Assembly: GCA_947628195.1 (NCBI GenBank)
Contig: CANQZB010000057.1
Coordinates: 1 to 6,578, forward strand
Source: an uncultured Clostridia bacterium
GTDB lineage: Bacteria; Bacillota; Clostridia; Christensenellales; UBA1242
Reading direction: 5' to 3'
DNA: 6,578 bases
In this document: positions 5,959 to 6,578 of the stretch, piece by piece
How positions within the stretch are numbered: position 1 is the first letter of the stretch
Layout: each line of letters begins with the position of its first letter
Program-made: the position numbers and the translations under genes
The notes under the pieces: generated by a model
Databases searched by the model: none
What the model saw: the letters and a program-made list of their open reading frames with translations, nothing else
Told to the model about the DNA's origin: nothing

Positions 5959-6578
5959 ATGAAAAACAAAACAAAAACAACAGTTACAAAAGCCGTTAGC
6001 CGATTTAATCCTAAATCCGATTTTGGGCTTAACGCAAAACAAATAAATCAGCGCAATGAGGAAGGGCTGGTTAACATAAGCAAAATTAAAACCAACAAAA
6101 CGCTTGGCAGTATTTTTGCCAAAAACATTTTTACATTTTTCAATTTAACTTGCTTGGTTGTGGCCATTGCACTTATTTGCGTTGGCGCGTATAGCGATAT
6201 GCTTTTTATGGTGATTGTTATTTTAAACACCAGCATTGGCATTTTTCAAGAAATCCGCGCAAAAAAAACTATGGATAAATTAAGTTTAACCAACAGCAAT
6301 TTTACCAAGGTTATGCGTGAAGGTGAGGAACAAGAAATTTACAAAACCGAAATTGTGCTAGACGATGTGCTGTGCTTAAACCCCGGCATGCAAATAGCGT
6401 GTGATAGCGTTGTGTTAGACGGCTTTGTTGAAGTTAACGAAAGTTTGCTTACTGGTGAAAGCCAACCCGTTAAAAAGAAAAAAGGGGATAACTTGCTTGG
6501 TGGCAGTTTTATATCTTCTGGCTGTTGTAAGGCAAAGGTTGCCAAGGTGGGCGCGGCCTCGGGCTCCTCAGTGGGAGC
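5959..6578 (+). CDS. Cation-translocating P-type ATPase, CtpE-like, N-terminal part (3' end outside window)
   Basis: The first 206 codons of a P-type ATPase, which pumps a cation across the cytoplasmic membrane using ATP; the gene runs off the right edge. A cytoplasmic N-terminus with 'GLNAKQINQRNEEGLVN' (23-39) is the usual cation-ATPase leader. It has no CxxC heavy-metal domain, so it is not the copper/zinc (P1B) type. Membrane segments lie at about 57-78 and 81-98. 'NIFTFFN' (56-62), 'FQEIRAKKTMDKLS' (96-109) and the actuator-domain signature 'VNESLLTGESQPV' (159-171, TGES being the dephosphorylation motif) resemble the CtpE/MgtA-like group; CtpE of Mycobacterium is linked to calcium uptake. 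The phosphorylation (DKTGT) and ATP-binding domains lie outside, so ion specificity is open. The last few residues (199-206, 'AASGSSVG') depart from the expected pattern, as does the DNA under them. Confidence 0.88.
   Translation, partial: MKNKTKTTVTKAVSRFNPKSDFGLNAKQINQRNEEGLVNISKIKTNKTLGSIFAKNIFTFFNLTCLVVAIALICVGAYSDMLFMVIVILNTSIGIFQEIRAKKTMDKLSLTNSNFTKVMREGEEQEIYKTEIVLDDVLCLNPGMQIACDSVVLDGFVEVNESLLTGESQPVKKKKGDNLLGGSFISSGCCKAKVAKVGAASGSSVG
6551..6578. other. Abruptly GC-rich terminal segment, possible assembly artefact
   Basis: 22 of these 28 bases are G or C, against a strongly AT-rich window. The segment ends in an inverted repeat, GCTCC (6563-6567) and GGAGC (6574-6578). The ATPase frame stays open through it, but the peptide no longer fits the family. 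It may be a chimeric read end or a misassembled junction. Confidence 0.45.

Noticed and set aside
6048..6545. Minus-strand open frames at 6048-6242 and 6339-6545
   Set aside because: They are antisense to the P-type ATPase, whose plus-strand frame has clear signature motifs.

Overview
The window is AT-rich, uses the standard code, and has purine-rich Shine-Dalgarno (SD) sites. It carries a spore-germinant-receptor (ger) cluster, which points to an endospore-forming or formerly endospore-forming low-GC Firmicute, most likely an uncultured clostridial lineage. This assignment rests on gene content and composition, not on a marker gene. The sequence is almost fully coding. Only two gaps exceed 150 bases: 4265-4433 and 5747-5958.

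Left part (1-4264, all minus strand, read right to left): a four-module extracellular lipoprotein, then a GerA-type (A subunit), a GerB-type (B subunit) and the start of a GerC-type (C subunit) protein. gerA/gerB overlap by 11 bases and gerB/gerC by 4 (ATGA), so these three form one translational unit. The lipoprotein lies 61 bases upstream of gerA with no visible terminator between them and may share the transcript. A good housekeeping-type promoter (TTGGAT-N17-TATAAT) precedes the lipoprotein. GerA/GerB/GerC proteins form inner-membrane receptors that sense nutrients and start germination. Here the C subunit lacks the usual lipoprotein cysteine and the B subunit has a strongly basic C-terminal tail.

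Middle part (4265-5210, plus): a divergent gene for a protein with two PRC-barrel modules, a disordered linker and a small C-terminal domain. It ends in a strong hairpin terminator that also serves the convergent gene on its right.

Right part (5231-6578): a ferritin-like four-helix diiron/dimetal protein (minus) and, divergently, the first 206 codons of a CtpE-like cation P-type ATPase (plus). Their 212-base shared upstream region is extremely AT-rich. It holds about 3.8 copies of a 28-base tandem repeat, a palindrome next to the ferritin-like start, and a plausible ATPase promoter. A metal or oxidative-stress link between the two is inference. The last 28 bases of the window are abruptly GC-rich and fit poorly with the ATPase family pattern, so the terminal sequence is suspect.

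The most distinctive items are the lipoprotein joined to an atypical ger operon and the repeat-bearing region between the metal-related genes. Nothing here proves a wholly new system.
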